Of a stretch of DNA of 64,000 bases, positions 12,516 to 22,552 are shown one piece after another. A program made the translations under genes and the position numbers. The stretch covers positions 10,726,001 through 10,790,000 of the forward strand of contig NC_135124.1 in NCBI RefSeq assembly GCF_050908995.1. The letters run 5' to 3'. Positions within the stretch are counted from its first letter, which is position 1. The number at the start of each line of letters is the position of its first letter. Source of the DNA: Andrena cerasifolii. Its lineage: Eukaryota; Arthropoda; Insecta; Hymenoptera; Andrenidae. The notes beneath the pieces are model-generated. The model was not told where the DNA came from, did no database searches, and saw only the letters and a list, made by a program, of their open reading frames with translations.

Positions 12516-12587
12516 TTCCGGTACCGGGAATCGAACCCGAGCCTCCTGGGTGAAAGCCAGGTATCCTAGCCACTAGACCATACCGGA
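12516..12587 (-). tRNA. tRNA-Glu(TTC): tRNA-Glu (anticodon TTC)
   Basis: This 72-nt gene is identical to the neighbouring tRNA-Glu(CTC) except for one base: the anticodon loop reads CTTTCAC, giving anticodon TTC, which reads GAA. Cloverleaf pairing, A and B boxes and the discriminator A are preserved. A long T run on the minus strand (the poly-A stretch at 12500-12512 on the plus strand) follows as terminator. Flanks beyond the gene are not clearly shared with the first copy. Confidence 0.97.
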
Positions 12588-12953
12588 GCTTGGTTACATC
12601 GTTTTTTATTTTGTTCACAACAAATTTATTCATAATAATTATAACAATCACTTCTTATACGTGTTTGCCCCTTAACAACGATACTGTAATAATTTCACGA
12701 TATAGCAAAAATGAAATATTCGTGGAATAGTAAACAGAAAAATCTATTACCTCTAACATTGTCAGTGTTAAATATAGAATTGAGGAGAAATGAATGAAAT
12801 TTTACATCAAATCATTCCGTAACTTTTGCTTTGAATACTTTAAGTAAATTAGTACGAAAGAACATCACATGTAGGTAGGCATTTAGTTGAAGCATGTTAG
12901 GAAATGGTGATTTTCAAACCTAAACCACAAATGATCTGTATTCTTTAAAATAG

Positions 12954-13052
12954 GCTGGCAATTCTGGACGAATAGTTGTGATAATGCTGACTGGCCAACG
13001 AGTGGAGGTGACTTGTGATCCTCAAAAAGTCACAGCCGGTGATTTGTTCCAG
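12954..13052 (+). CDS. KIND-FERM-PDZ gene, exon d (start of FERM F1)
   Basis: The acceptor is TTCTTTAAAATAG and the donor TTCCAG|GTAATT; both ends are phase 0 over 99 nt. The peptide includes VVIMLTGQRVEVTCDPQKVT, the ubiquitin-like beta strands that open a FERM F1 lobe. It connects directly to exon e. Confidence 0.88.
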
Positions 13053-13771
13053 GTAATTGTACAATAAATTAGCCCTTAGTACATTTAGTTTCATTAACCG
13101 ATCCGACTGGCCAAATCATTTTACTTTCAATACACGCTTGATTTTGTAACATGAATCTCTGGTGTTGGAAGTTCAACAAAATCCCATAAATTGATTCGAA
13201 GCATACATACGTCGCGTTTCGAAGATGAAAAGCGATGAAACGTGGTGAAGTTTAATCAAAAGGGCGAACTGGCACGGGAGTTTTCCATGGAGAGTGTCCC
13301 TCGACGATAAGAGATTCAATTTGCTGGGCAATTATGTTTGAATGATACGTATAACGTCATTTGCAGAAACGTTATTGACTTTCCACAATGACGTAAAGAG
13401 AAACTAGGTCTTTTCACGAATCGGGGATAATTATGTCTTTCTATTTCTAACAATATGGCTCAAAGAAATCTACAGAGAGAGTACTACAGGTATTATGGGA
13501 CCACCTTTTCACTTTCATATTATTATCCTTGATAAATTTTAAAAAATAAGTACATCATTTTTCAATGCCAAAAAGCGCTGTTATGATACTCCGTTCTTAT
13601 TGGAAGTCCATGAACCATACTCAACTGTATATCTGACATTTCGTAACGCACTGATAACTCTCCGTTATCAGTGAATTTATAGTTCACATTTGTGAAATAG
13701 GCACTTTGCAAAGGACTGTTTGCATAAGTGGAAATATGTTTTAGAATTACTATGAATATTTCATCACGTGG

Positions 13772-13850
13772 AGAATTTTCTTACAACCCTCATAATTGAT
13801 CATTTAAAATTTTCTTACAACCCTCATAATTTACCATGTCAAATTTTCTA
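13772..13850. repeat. Short tandem duplication, about 34-bp unit
   Basis: AATTTTCTTACAACCCTCAT occurs twice in direct orientation, about 34 bp apart, followed by a truncated third start. It lies in the d-e intron, where no other feature is visible. Confidence 0.8.
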
Positions 13851-14867
13851 TTAATGATAGAACCAATTACGATTAAGTTAATACATAAAAAATAAGAAAG
13901 AAGACATATTTTTTATTCTTTCAATCGATTTGAAATGTACACGTGCAAGTGGTCTCCCTGTTGCCCTGTGCTCGTTTTCGGTCTCGAATGGTCGTTTAAT
14001 AGAGCACCAGGAGGACCAAGATGTTGGCCTGGTGGTTGTTGACGTGACCACAAATTCCAGTGTGAACTCACGAGAAATTCTGGCGTCCTGCCGGGGTTAA
14101 TCGTTATATACGACAAATCCACAGACCATGAGTTATGCGATGCTAACAATTGTATAGCCTGAACAAGCGTCAATCACGTGGAAAGACTCGGTTTCAAGTG
14201 GGGGATCAATTCAATCAATTTTCTCCCAATTCGACATTACTCCTTATACCGTATTTATTTTTTAAAAATGATTAAAGTTCAATTTGAGTATCTGTGCTAG
14301 TGTGTAATATTTTATTACACACAGAAGTGGAGTCACAGTTTTTCATTTAAAAGATTTAACTAACTTGCCATATATGTTGAAAATGAAATGAAAGATTTCA
14401 GAAGCATGTTAACGGTTTAAATCTATCGATCACTTGCTCAGGCAGTTCGAGAGCAGAGTAAATTTTGAAGTTTCGCGGGTAGATGTATATACTTCGCGAA
14501 GTCCAATGTAAAGTTTCCTACAAAGTGCAAGAGGCGACTGAAATTCTTATACTATCGATCAATCTCACTTCTATCACAAAATTCCCATTTGAGATTAATT
14601 CTACGTTTAAAAGTATATCTTACCAATTAGAAACATACTGTGGTTCGCAATTATCGTGTATTTATTCTAAAAAATCACGCATCAAGTTAAAATATTTTTG
14701 CCTATATTTGCTCTGAAATGTTAGACAGTTACTTTGAAATGGGTAAAAATGAGAAGACCAAGGTATTCCTCGATAATTCAACGAACACGAATCGCAGCTG
14801 ACCACAGAGCGATCTATAATCGTAATCCCGATAGGTGGCATAATACGTTCGTTACAAATGATTCCAG

Positions 14868-15088
14868 GCCATCGTGCAAGCTGAATGCCTCGACGAAAAC
14901 TTCACCCTTGGCCTGGCCGTGCTGTTGGCGGGTGATTTCGCGATCTTACCCCCTGACACTAAATTGAATAAGGTCGCACCGCCAGGATGGCTAAGCAGCG
15001 GGAAGAGTAAGGGTCTCCTGGGTCTTCCCACTAGTTTCATGCTGTATTTGAGGCTCAGATTCTTTCTACCCTCTCTTCGTGGTATAAG
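14868..15088 (+). CDS. KIND-FERM-PDZ gene, exon e (FERM F1)
   Basis: The acceptor is AAATGATTCCAG and the donor ATAAG|GTACGC; entry is phase 0 and exit phase 2. The protein shows the F1 hallmarks: LAVLLAGDFAILPPDTKL followed by KVAPPGW, then FMLYLRLRFFLPSLRGIR, corresponding to the F-x-L-Y-L-R-x-x-F-F segment at the F1-F2 boundary of FERM proteins. The loop between them (LSSGKSKGLLGLPTS) is slightly longer than usual. Confidence 0.95.
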
Positions 15089-15611
15089 GTACGCTCGAGT
15101 ACCCTTTTCATGGTTAAACATCACACCGTGGATTTCGATGAAATGCTGTTCGGAGATTTATTGCTTGGCTGTCATATAAAGAAACACACGTACTCATTTT
15201 TCACGGTATACGAAATAGTGAATGCGCACTGTCGTTGAAGAGTTGAGTAGCAGTAACATTTCTGAAAGAGTTTACACGTACTTCGAAATAGTAGTACAGG
15301 AGAATTTTGAATTGCAAGTAGAATTTAAAATTAGGATAAACGCACCAATAAATGAATACTTAAGGGTAATGAATAGTCACTATTATAAAATTATGTTTGC
15401 AGCGCGATTGATTCCAATTGTTTGGATATGAAGCAAGAAATTAAAAGAAGTCCCTAATTAATTAGTTGCTTAGTTTAATAACTTATTTTACTAATAAAAA
15501 ATGTTCATGCACTGGTACGTGTTCATTTACTGGTACATCCACCCTGCAAGCCACACAATTGTGATGCACGAGTGAAGAGTATTTACATGTCGACGAATTT
15601 TATTTCTATAG

Positions 15612-15750
15612 GAGTTGGATATCGAAGCATCTACTGTATCTGCAAATACGACGGTGCATATTGGAGCAACAGCTGGTGTGTCCACACCACGAGTTAATTA
15701 ATCTGACCGGACTAGCTCTTCAGGCTGAATTCGGGAATTATAATGTGAAC
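15612..15750 (+). CDS. KIND-FERM-PDZ gene, exon f (FERM F2)
   Basis: The acceptor is TTTTATTTCTATAG and the donor GTGAAC|GTGAGT; entry is phase 2 and exit phase 0. The peptide has SWISKHLLYLQIRRCILEQ and then LTGLALQAEFGNY. These match the helical F2 lobe, including the highly conserved L-A-x-x-A-L-Q-A-E-x-G-D/N-Y signature. This is one of the most certain exons in the window. Confidence 0.96.
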
Positions 15751-16063
15751 GTGAGTAAACACTTGATTCGTTGAATTCACGCGTACCAATGAAATTAAAT
15801 ATCAGTTCCAGACCGTGTAAGTCGAAATCAAATTAATTAAACGTCGATATTCACGAAGCTAGGCGCGCAAACTGATACTGGCTAATTACTCAATCCAAGT
15901 GAATGTTAACTCATCATCCCATACATCGAAAACGATATATCTTCCGCCCTCACTGGTCTTTAAGCATCTACTATCGATCATTCCGTATACAGTCAATTAT
16001 TAAATTGTCATAACACCCCAACAACACGTTGCACAAACACCATCTTACTCTCTTTACTCTTAT

Positions 16064-16317
16064 TAAGGGGGATTGCGCCTTGTTGGGCCGAAAAATAGGT
16101 AATTCTTTATGAATTTTTTGTACAAAAACGATTCGACAAATTAATTTGAGGTCTGGCAGGCTGTTTTATTGTATCTTGAACTATTGTTCTGAATTTTTGT
16201 GTGACAGTGAAAAAAAGCATGGCAGACCTTAAATTAATTGGTCGAACCGTTTTTATACAAAAAAAATTACAAATAATTACCTATATTTTCGGCCCAACAA
16301 GGCGCAATCCCCCTTAA
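16064..16317. mobile_element. Fold-back MITE, TTAAGGGGGATTGCGCC termini
   Basis: The two halves are near-complete inverted repeats over roughly 115 bp each, starting TTAAGGGGGATTGCGCCTTG and ending with its complement. The symmetry extends to TATTAA/TTAATA at the borders. This fits either a TA duplication (Tc1/mariner type) or a TTAA duplication (piggyBac type). There is no coding frame. It sits in the intron before exon g. Confidence 0.85.
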
Positions 16318-16548
16318 TACCAAATCGAGAGTTCCTCAAACATGGTTTGCTTCCTGATAAACATCTTGCATCATCCAATGAAGCCCCATGTTACTTAACA
16401 TTTCACAGAAAAATCAACCTCCAGAAGCCCATACCAAACCCTCTAATCCTCAAAACAGATTCCGGTACCTGCATCCTTTCCCCAAGGCCACCATCACGCC
16501 CAAATCGTTCTATCTCGATAACACGTGGCCTGTCGCGCCCCTATGTAG

Positions 16549-17357
16549 GAGCACGGCTGCGGCGATTACTTCCTGCTGGAGCACTACGTCCCCGAGTCGC
16601 TGATCCTGAACATAGATCAGCATCAATCTCAGCCGTGCAACGGAGGGACGGAGGCTCTCCGAGCCCGCCTCCACCAGGCTCATCGGGACAGACGTGGTCT
16701 GGACTCGAACAAAGCCGAGGAAATGTTCGTCACTCATGCACAGACGCTCCCAGATTACGGCTCCCACTACTACATCGCCACCGTGGACTCGAAGGAGCTG
16801 GAGAAGGTGATGGCGCAGCAGAGGCGCCGGAAGACGAGCGACAGCCGCGATTCGTCTGACGAATTGCTGCTGGATGCCACCGAGGACCCTTACGGCAGGC
16901 CTCAGGAGTATCCTCCGCGAGGCAGGATACCGATCCCACGGTTAGGCTCCTGCGAAATCATCCCCAAGTTCCCGTACAGCGGTGACGAGGCGAAGCCCCA
17001 AGGCCTAACGAGGAGCGCCACCTCGAACGACATTTACGCGGGCCAGAAGTCGCCCAAGTGCCGCAAAGAGGCCTGCAACAATAACAATAACAACGTGAAC
17101 AACAATAACAATATAAACCACAGCGGCAAAAGCGGTAAAAGCGGCAAGAAGAAGACGGAGAGCAACGTCTGGCTGGCCGTACACGCGCAGGGGTTGAAGC
17201 TGTTCGAGAGGGGCGGGGAACCGAGGGAAAGGGTCGAACTGGCGCAGTTCCAGTGGAAGGACATTCAGACGCTTAGCTACAGCAAAAGCTGCTTGGTTGT
17301 TTACAGCAAACTGAATGGGAAACGGTGCAAGTTTAAGCTACGAATGGATCATCGAAA
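16549..17357 (+). CDS. KIND-FERM-PDZ gene, exon g (FERM F2-F3 with insertion)
   Basis: The acceptor is CCCCTATGTAG and the donor CGAAA|GTGAGT; entry is phase 0 and exit phase 2. It begins EHGCGDYFLLEHYVPESLI, the end of F2, and continues through GLDSNKAEEMFVTHAQTL to LPDYGSHYY, the start of F3. F3 is then interrupted by about 120 low-complexity residues (about 723-845), including an Asn run near 817-831 and a Ser/Gly/Lys stretch. F3 resumes at NVWLAVHAQGLKLFE and runs through FQWKDIQTLSYSKSCLVVY. The insertion is exonic, open and in frame, so it is retained in the protein rather than being a missed intron, although a hidden intron cannot be fully excluded. Confidence 0.95.
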
Positions 17358-17736
17358 GTGAGTACCGTGTGTTCTGTTGCTTTAGTTTTTTCCCTAGCCT
17401 CATCTGTTTTAATGTTTAATATATACGTACCTTTCGTACATTAAAGTGAATCCTTTTTCCCATTTACATAATAAATAATAATAAAATAGTAATAATTTGA
17501 GTGGTATTGAGCCACCAGGCTTCACAGTTTGTCGATGAATGATTGTCGAGTAAATGGAGCTAAATAGGTATGTCACGTCGAATCTGTTTGAAGTTTTGAA
17601 GTGAAAGGAAAGTAGCAAGCAGGGGGTGAAACCGTCTCGAGTTTCCTACGGTCTTGAATGGGATTGAAAAGGCGATTTAATGTACGGCACGAGACGTCGC
17701 TTGGGCATGGAGTTTCAGAGTATTTTTGTTTTCCAG

Positions 17737-17828
17737 AAGTTACTTCGCTTTCAAGCTCACCTCGCTGCACCATCAGTTCTTCCTGAGGCTACGCTCGGAA
17801 CTTACCTCGCTTCAGGGCCTCGCGAAAG
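17737..17828 (+). CDS. KIND-FERM-PDZ gene, exon h (end of FERM F3)
   Basis: The acceptor is TATTTTTGTTTTCCAG and the donor GCGAAAG|GTATGC; entry is phase 2 and exit phase 1. The peptide SYFAFKLTSLHHQFFLRLR followed by SELTSLQGLA is the terminal helix of the F3 PH-like lobe. Its H-H-x-F-F-L core corresponds to the conserved H-H-x-F-F of FERM proteins. Confidence 0.95.
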
Positions 17829-18111
17829 GTATGCTTCGGCTTTTACATATCGACTTTCCATTCGCTTCAGTGAAATTAAGCCGTTTAGACCCAAATGCAT
17901 TCCATTTTAACATCTAGCACAGTAGTGCTGCAAAAAATACCAATATTGAAAAGAAGAAAGTGGAAATACATTGTTCAACATTTCCTTTGGCATTTCCAAT
18001 CCGAAGCTCATTAATACACCCATCCAAAGTGAACCACCATCAAAATTAACTATCTAAAAAGTTATTCAGTATCAAAATAACCATTCAGGAATGCAATGTA
18101 TCGCTTCCCAG

Positions 18112-18710
18112 AGTTTGGAGTCCCCATGACCACCGAGACGAAGGCCTCGCCATCCAAGTCCAAGTCTCAGGACACCAAGACTAAGATAGCCATAGCGAAT
18201 ACGGTGAAGAACGCGCAGTTGAGGCCGAATTACGTGATGCAGCTGGAAGAGTACCAGAACAAGGAGAACGAGAACCCCCAGAAGGATACGAACGCGGCTC
18301 CGAAGACGAAGGACGATCACCGCGAACCCGGCCTCTATTCATTCGAGGAGGACGCGCTTTACGCGCAAGTTAACGTCCGTTTAGAGCCGGAAGGCGAGTC
18401 CCGTGACACGGAAGATGAATCCGAGAGAAGTTTAACGATCCCCAACGAGCCACTCTCGTTAGACGCGAAGGGAATTAAAAGCGATGGGAAGCTTTACAAC
18501 TGCCCGAGGATGGAGCTCGGAACGGAGACTGAATGCGGTTACTCCGTACCGAAGATCGTGACGCCCAACGACGTGGATCAGCTGACGAAGCCCGAGAACC
18601 CTGAGGAGCTTTACACGGCGATCAACAAGGTTGGAATCTCGAGGAAGAACGAGTTCCCGGTTCCCGAGGAGGTCTGGGATGTGGCGGATGTGAAGAAGTC
18701 GTTACACAAG
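18112..18710 (+). CDS. KIND-FERM-PDZ gene, exon i (disordered acidic region)
   Basis: The acceptor TATCGCTTCCCAG at 18111 gives the phase 1 entry needed after exon h. An alternative AG at 18088 would break the frame, so I chose the later site. The donor is CACAAG|GTAACC, phase 0. The 200 residues are charged and Ser/Lys/Glu-rich with no recognised fold. They contain tyrosine motifs such as EPGLYSF and EELYTAI that could be phosphorylated. Confidence 0.85.
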
Positions 18711-19100
18711 GTAACCGAGATTTTCTGACCTCGATTTTGCATTTCGGGGGTGGACATTTCGCGAGGAATAACGAGCTCTGCTGAAATCGTGATTATTGAT
18801 CCTTGGGACTCGATGACAGCGGTGCTGTGATTTTAGAAGGATGTTTGTAGTGGTATTTGAATTTTAAGAGGGGATTGAGTTACTTTTCAATTTGAAGCGA
18901 GGGATTTCTTGTGTAAGACTTTAAAATCGATATAAACAGAGAACTTTCAGGGGTCTCAGTTTTGTTACTCGGGAGTAATTTTTTAATGAATTGGAGGGGT
19001 TGCAGGAATTGAAACTACGGTAAAATTTAACATCGATCTAACTTTTAATTTATTAATACGAAGAGAGCATAGAATCTGAAGGGTCGTGCACATGTTGCAG

Positions 19101-19347
19101 ATAAAGACTTCGAGTTTACCGAACTACGGCACATCCAGGCAAACGGGTGGTTACCGTACACCGAGCTTACCACGGCGTCTAGGGGTGAAAATGGGAACGC
19201 GAGCCATCTACAGCAGCGTGGCGCAGAAAGACACCGCCCTTACCGACGACATGGAGTCCCTATCGCTGAAATCAGATACAGAATCATCGATTCAATCGCT
19301 CTCCGCGAGATCGACGGAATCTCCTCAGCCAGAAGCATACGTGCTCA
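19101..19347 (+). CDS. KIND-FERM-PDZ gene, exon j (Ser-rich linker)
   Basis: The acceptor is CACATGTTGCAG and the donor GTGCTCA|GTTAGT; entry is phase 0 and exit phase 1. The peptide is Ser/Thr/Arg-rich, including LPNYGTSRQTGGY and MESLSLKSDTESSIQSLSAR, and probably disordered. It is retained because its phases join exons i and k exactly. Confidence 0.82.
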
Positions 19348-19512
19348 GTTAGTAACGTCATTTAAAACTTTTGAACCTGCGAACATCCGCTAACACAAAG
19401 TACCAACCCCTATAGAACAACTACATATATTATTGCTACTGCACTTCAAAGCACAAAAGTAAAGATACCTGAATTTAAAAAAAATCCAACTACCTCAATT
19501 TTCATCTACCAG

Positions 19513-19758
19513 ATGCTGACATCCGTACGGATGACGAAACCTTCCACGTTACCGACGACGAATCGATGTCGGCCTCCTTAGCGGCGCGCCTCGAGGAGCT
19601 ATCCTTCGCCGAGGAGCGGATCCTGCAGACGATCCAGCTGGAGAGAGGCCACGGCGGCAGCATAGGTTTGCAAGTGACGGAGGGTAACGACGGTGGCGTC
19701 TACGTTCAAGCCGTGTCGGTCGGTGGGTCGGCCGATATGGCTGGTAACGTGAACAAAG
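19513..19758 (+). CDS. KIND-FERM-PDZ gene, exon k (PDZ N-terminal half)
   Basis: The acceptor is TTTCATCTACCAG and the donor AACAAAG|GTATGC; both ends are phase 1. It encodes an acidic lead, a helix-prone stretch (ASLAARLEELSFAEERIL), then the first half of a PDZ domain. GGSIGLQV forms the carboxylate-binding loop in place of the canonical GLGF, followed by VYVQAVSVGGSADMAGNVNKG, the usual V-x-x-V-x-x-G-S-A-x-x-A-G segment. Confidence 0.96.
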
Positions 19759-19832
19759 GTATGCAAATTAAATGGGCATCAATTTTTCACGGCGCCCTCA
19801 TTAATTCCAACGATAACTTATTGCGCTTGCAG

Positions 19833-20013
19833 GCGATCGTATCGTGGCGATAAATGGCCAGAATTTATTACACTTACGGTACGAGGAAGCTCTGAAGATG
19901 CTGCAGAGCACGTCTGACACGATCGAGCTGGTCCTCTCGCAGCCTGCCCTTCGTAAGAACGTGACCTCTAGGCAGAACCACGAGCAGGCGGTTGTACAGA
20001 ATAATTATTTGAA
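19833..20013 (+). CDS. KIND-FERM-PDZ gene, exon l (PDZ C-terminal half)
   Basis: The acceptor is TTGCGCTTGCAG and the donor TTTGAA|GTGAGT; entry is phase 1 and exit phase 2. The junction codon completes GDRIVAINGQNLLHL, the PDZ G-D-x-I-x-x-I-N-G signature, followed by RYEEALKMLQSTSDTIEL, the alpha-B helix and last strand. The alpha-B first residue is Arg or Tyr rather than His, so class I preference is not indicated. Confidence 0.96.
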
Positions 20014-20691
20014 GTGAGTGCATAAACTTGTTTAATGTATTGTGCGCATTTATCAAGATTGTGGAATGTTGAATTGGAATATCAAGAAAGAGAGAGTATC
20101 TAATAGGAGATGGATATCACTCTGCGATTCAACCCTTTCTTCATCACCGCGCGTCTATCCTTTCTGCGCGTCTGATTTCGTTCGTCCTTTTTCCACTCGT
20201 CTAAGACTACGTTCCCCTTTTATAGAGCTAACTGTTCCTCACCTCTTCTCCCCATGACCCCTTGAGCACCCAGAATAAACCAACTCATCTCGGATATAAC
20301 TCTATCTTCCTCTTGTCTGTTTGGTGCCCCTTGTTGCGAGGAATTCAGCACTTTGATCATTACAAGTTGTAATCGTGGGTTTCCATCGATTTTCTTCTGT
20401 TAAGTTTAAAGTTCGGTGTACATAGTGAAGTAGTCTGCCTTGAGGAGGAAGTTTGCGATGAAACAACTAATATGATATTAAAGTAGAAATTGGAAATGCA
20501 TTTTTATTGCACTCATTTGAGCGTGGTATAATATCCATTACAAAAGGAAATGAGTGAACTTGCCTTATCCGAAGTATAGAGCCAAAGTTAATACAGAAGT
20601 AAAGTCGCTTAAAAATGATAGTCTTCCTATCAGAATAACTACTATAATCATTCAGAGAAGAGACTTCAGAATGCCCTGGTATCGATTTCAG

Positions 20692-20956
20692 TGGCATCAG
20701 ATTCGACGTATCCTCGGAAGCGGATACATCGAGTGTGACGAATAAATGGCTCGTCCAAAGGACCACCGACGGTGCGTCCGTGCAAAATACTTCGAGCGCG
20801 TATAGCAGTGCTGCATCCAGTGCAATGGGCAATCACAATGCGAACAGCCTGTACATGAGCGATCTCGTCGATAACGGGGCACTTAAGTCCGCCAGCATGT
20901 TACTCAGTATAGAAGACTTCGACGTCAGCAGGACCAGCCGCCAAGTCTTCATTTAA
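20692..20956 (+). CDS. KIND-FERM-PDZ gene, exon m (C-terminal tail, stop)
   Basis: The acceptor is ATCGATTTCAG and entry is phase 2, completing an Asn codon with the previous exon. The 88-residue reading frame ends at TAA (20954-20956). It is Ser/Asn-rich and finishes SIEDFDVSRTSRQVFI. The last four residues have a hydrophobic-x-hydrophobic pattern typical of class II PDZ ligands. A weaker internal donor at 20772 (GACG|GTGCGT) could splice to a phase-matching acceptor at 22566. Confidence 0.82.
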
Positions 20957-22552
20957 TCGACGGTAAACAGGTTGGTAGCTGTTCTAATAACGCATTTTAC
21001 TCTACCTATACAGGAACAAAGAATAGAAGTTCAGCAAATTAAGTATCACTAACTTTAGAACTCTGACAGAAAATATATTTGCATCTCTTTTTAAATATTT
21101 TTTCAATTGTTGCATTTAGAGTATCACGTGAGTGACTATATTTATTTAATACAGGCTTCGCGATAGTATCGTCATACTTGATATGCAGTGATTGCAGAAC
21201 ACTTAATGAATTATTATAGATCATTAAAAGCGTAGGTACATTTTATTTAGGAATACGTCATTATGTGTGCAGTATGTAAACGAGATCTTAATAATTCCAG
21301 TTACGCTTGACCTTTCTATTGTCCTTTAATTTCCACTCTCGAATGGCAGATGGTCGATGCTCGTACGCGTAAGATCCCGCAGAAAATACCATTAAGGCCG
21401 CCTACGTAACTTAATCGAATTGTTTTTATCCAATTAGCGGGCGAAGCCTTGCTCGCAGTTCGAAGGCGGCACCATTTGCTACACTTTCTGCTTGCCCATT
21501 TAATACGAACCGTCACGCCAAGCTTGTCCTTTAACTGGCAACTAAAGATCGCAATCAGATCTCCATCTCTCACGTGTCCGTAATATTTGACACACGATTC
21601 CGGCATCCCCTTAACACGAACCTGGCTATTTAATCTCATTCCGAAAGCGAAGATTCGATTCCGTTCTCCAAGAACGAACCTTCCGAAGAAGTATCAAGAA
21701 ACTTCGACTTTCAACTAGCTTACCCCTTCTAACACAAACTGCCAAGTTACTTTCACCCCTAGAGTAAGCTTCTTAAAGAAGCACCGACGTCAGAGGTACA
21801 AGCAGCTTCAAAATCTGTTGCAAACGTGGTTGCGCATCTATAGGGCAAATAATGATTGCTCACTTTTCATCCATTGTTTATCAACATCGCGTTTAGATAA
21901 CGTTAGTTGTTTCGAATATGTACTGACGAAAATTGTAGTTGGCACTGGGTAGTGCTCGCGACTTCGGTCACGCACGGAGGCGCCATCGATTTTAGAATTT
22001 CACCCAGACGTCTCGTTAGGGTCTTCCTTCATTCAATAGGAAATTTAAACTTGGCAGCGTTAGTGAATCACTGCTATTGACCACACGGCCTGCGAAGGGA
22101 AGGGGCACGGAGGATCGTCTGTCATTTCTAGAGAATCACCTTTAGTATCCATCGGGCGGTCTTACGCCGTGGTCAGTCACGCGTTTCCGGATCTAGATTT
22201 GCCTCGATAACACCCGTCGCCTACCGGCCTCCAGAATGCACAAATGTAAATGTCAAATCACTGCTAGGAATTTCAAAGCACCGAGTATTCAGATAACTTC
22301 TACATACCTGTGCAACTAATGCTGCTACAGAGTGCAAATTTTACATTAACATTCGAAAATTCAAGTATTCAAATTTCAACAAAACTTGTGGATAAACTGA
22401 AGAGTAGTGAAATAATATATTATTTATAATATGTCTCTCAGAAAGTGAAGCTAAAGGTTTGAGGAAGAAAGTGACCTGTCCAGCTTTTTGCAGCCACTCT
22501 ATATAGCACAAGCATTTCCATTAAGAGTTTTAGAGGGTAATAAGAGTCGACG
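20957..22552. other. Spacer between the FERM-PDZ gene and the next ORF
   Basis: The segment probably holds the 3' UTR of the upstream gene (ATTAAA at 21223) and the 5' flank of the next one. The part around 21950-22200 is somewhat GC- and CpG-richer, as expected for a promoter or 5' UTR, but I cannot identify a start site. Short open frames here show no protein sense. Confidence 0.5.

Larger units (their letters stand above)
11519..12953. other. Intron c-d, hosting a MITE and two tRNA genes
   Basis: This AT-rich intron of the KIND-FERM-PDZ gene contains, in order, a 143-bp hAT-type MITE, tRNA-Glu(CTC) and tRNA-Glu(TTC), the tRNAs being antisense to the host gene. A short direct repeat of ATAATGAACAAAT lies near 12170-12205. 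Nothing else coding is seen. Confidence 0.8.
7830..20956 (+). other. KIND-FERM-PDZ scaffold gene (FRMPD2/PTPN13-like), 5' end missing
   Basis: Thirteen exons were chained by splice signals with every junction phase matching, giving 4359 coding bases, that is 1452 residues plus TAA. In order the protein has: the end of a KIND-like domain (residues 1-43 of this part), a Gln/His/Pro-rich linker to about 487, a FERM domain (about 488-940) with a large insertion in lobe F3, a disordered region (about 941-1258) and a PDZ domain (about 1259-1341), then a short tail ending QVFI. KIND plus FERM plus PDZ is the architecture of FRMPD2 and PTPN13. No tyrosine phosphatase domain follows before the stop, so FRMPD2-like is the safer label. 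Known members are cortical scaffolds near junctions or membranes; that role here is by analogy. Numbering counts from the first in-window exon. Candidate polyadenylation signal: ATTAAA at 21223. Confidence 0.85.

Noticed and set aside
18089..18111. Earlier acceptor at 18088 for exon i
   Set aside because: It would enter in phase 2 while exon h leaves in phase 1. The acceptor at 18111 restores the frame and has a better pyrimidine tract.
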